Below, in pieces: positions 63,741 through 64,000 of a DNA stretch of 64,000 nucleotides; positions within the stretch are counted from its first letter, which is position 1; every line of letters starts with the position of its first letter. The notes under the pieces were generated by a model that had not been told where the DNA came from, did not search any database, and worked only from the letters and a program-made list of their open reading frames with translations. The DNA is from Thalassocella blandensis (GTDB lineage Bacteria > Pseudomonadota > Gammaproteobacteria > Pseudomonadales > Cellvibrionaceae): NCBI GenBank assembly GCA_902141825.1, contig CABFPG010000006.1, positions 365,255 through 429,254 on the forward strand, written 5' to 3'. A program made the translations under genes and the position numbers.

Positions 63741-64000
63741 ATGATTTCAACTACCAAAGCAAGCATGCCAAATAACCGCCGAAATGTCGGAATTGACGTC
63801 GGTAAAACCTATTTAGATATATACATTTACGAATTAGATACTCATTGGTAAGAAGAGAACACCTCAGAGGGAATTAAAAAAATTCTTTCAAAGCTAAAGC
63901 GCTACAAGCTGGCCCGCATTGTTGTGGAGGCCACAGGTGGTTACGAAAGAGCTTTGGTGGAAGCTTGCGCTGAAAAAGAGCTACCCTTTATTATCGTGCA
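63741..64000 (+). pseudogene. IS110-family transposase with early in-frame stop (3' truncated by window)
   Basis: DEDD-type transposase: MISTTKASMPNNRRNVGIDV, GKTYLDIYIYELDTHW, then TAA at 63849-63851 where a CAA (Gln) would be expected. The frame continues as EENTSEGIKKILSKLKRYKL and IVVEATGGYERALVEA, matching the RuvC-like N-terminal domain (Asp in GIDVG, Glu in VVEATGGYE). The single stop should inactivate the protein unless suppressed or reinitiated. The rest lies beyond the window. Confidence 0.8.

Larger units (their letters stand above)
63531..64000 (+). mobile_element. IS110/IS1111-type element, left part (runs off the window)
   Basis: A 210-bp leader is followed by transposase sequence from ATG 63741. 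The leader is nearly identical to the 60.1-kb copy. The element starts directly at an attC-like site end, matching the known attC-targeting habit of the IS1111-attC group. The right end is outside the window, so family subgroup and completeness are undetermined. Confidence 0.75.

Overview
The window looks like a chromosomal segment of a marine, polysaccharide-degrading gammaproteobacterium of the Cellvibrionaceae type (Saccharophagus, Teredinibacter and Cellvibrio relatives). The evidence is secreted multi-domain carbohydrate-active proteins joined by poly-serine and Thr-Pro linkers, a GH16 lipoprotein, chitin-binding-type modules, and ordinary Gram-negative housekeeping genes (KatG, MscS, TauE/SafE, RDD). 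No rRNA, tRNA or CRISPR array was seen. The genus is an inference.

Layout. 1-18.3 kb is a mixed metabolic and secreted-protein region: the katG 3' end, a small-conductance channel, a periplasmic binding-protein-like gene, a small unknown minus-strand cluster, a thaumatin/crystallin-like/CBM6 protein, a Sel1/TonB-C protein, a CBM-linker-barrel protein, an RDD protein, a GH16 glucanase, a TauE permease and an amidohydrolase. Several intergenic regions carry short degenerate tandem repeats.

18.3-55.4 kb is one long co-directional operon for an extracellular contractile injection system (eCIS). In order it encodes a DUF4255 cap-like protein, an unknown, sheath, tube, a second sheath-like protein, a second tube, a CIS-tube/baseplate protein, a 55-aa DUF5908 protein, a split VgrG-type hub and spike, a protein with a C-terminal membrane segment, gp25, gpJ/TIGR02243 and gpI/TIGR02242 baseplate proteins, three tandem paralogues of increasing size, an unknown (possible tape measure), a tandem AAA+ ATPase, another unknown, and a 3008-aa effector candidate. 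The effector has disordered and coiled N-terminal parts, annexin-like repeats, a hydrophobic Gly/Ala core, about 90-residue helical repeats, an EExxH zincin-like remnant and a C-terminal WHH-type HNH/EndoVII nuclease domain. A 132-aa gene overlapping its stop codon is the probable immunity gene. Gene overlaps and 5-20 bp gaps indicate transcriptional and translational coupling.

55.5-63.5 kb is an accessory array of small minus-strand genes of mostly unknown function. They are separated by structured sites with inverted core ends and a central hairpin, which I interpret as integron attC sites (a cassette array without an integrase in view). At least two cassette genes are frameshifted. Two attC sites are abutted by IS110/IS1111-type elements. 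One is a left-end fragment at 60.08-60.38 kb interrupted by a palindromic REPIN-like sequence. The other runs off the right edge and has an early in-frame stop. Both keep a conserved 210-bp leader that may encode a bridge RNA.
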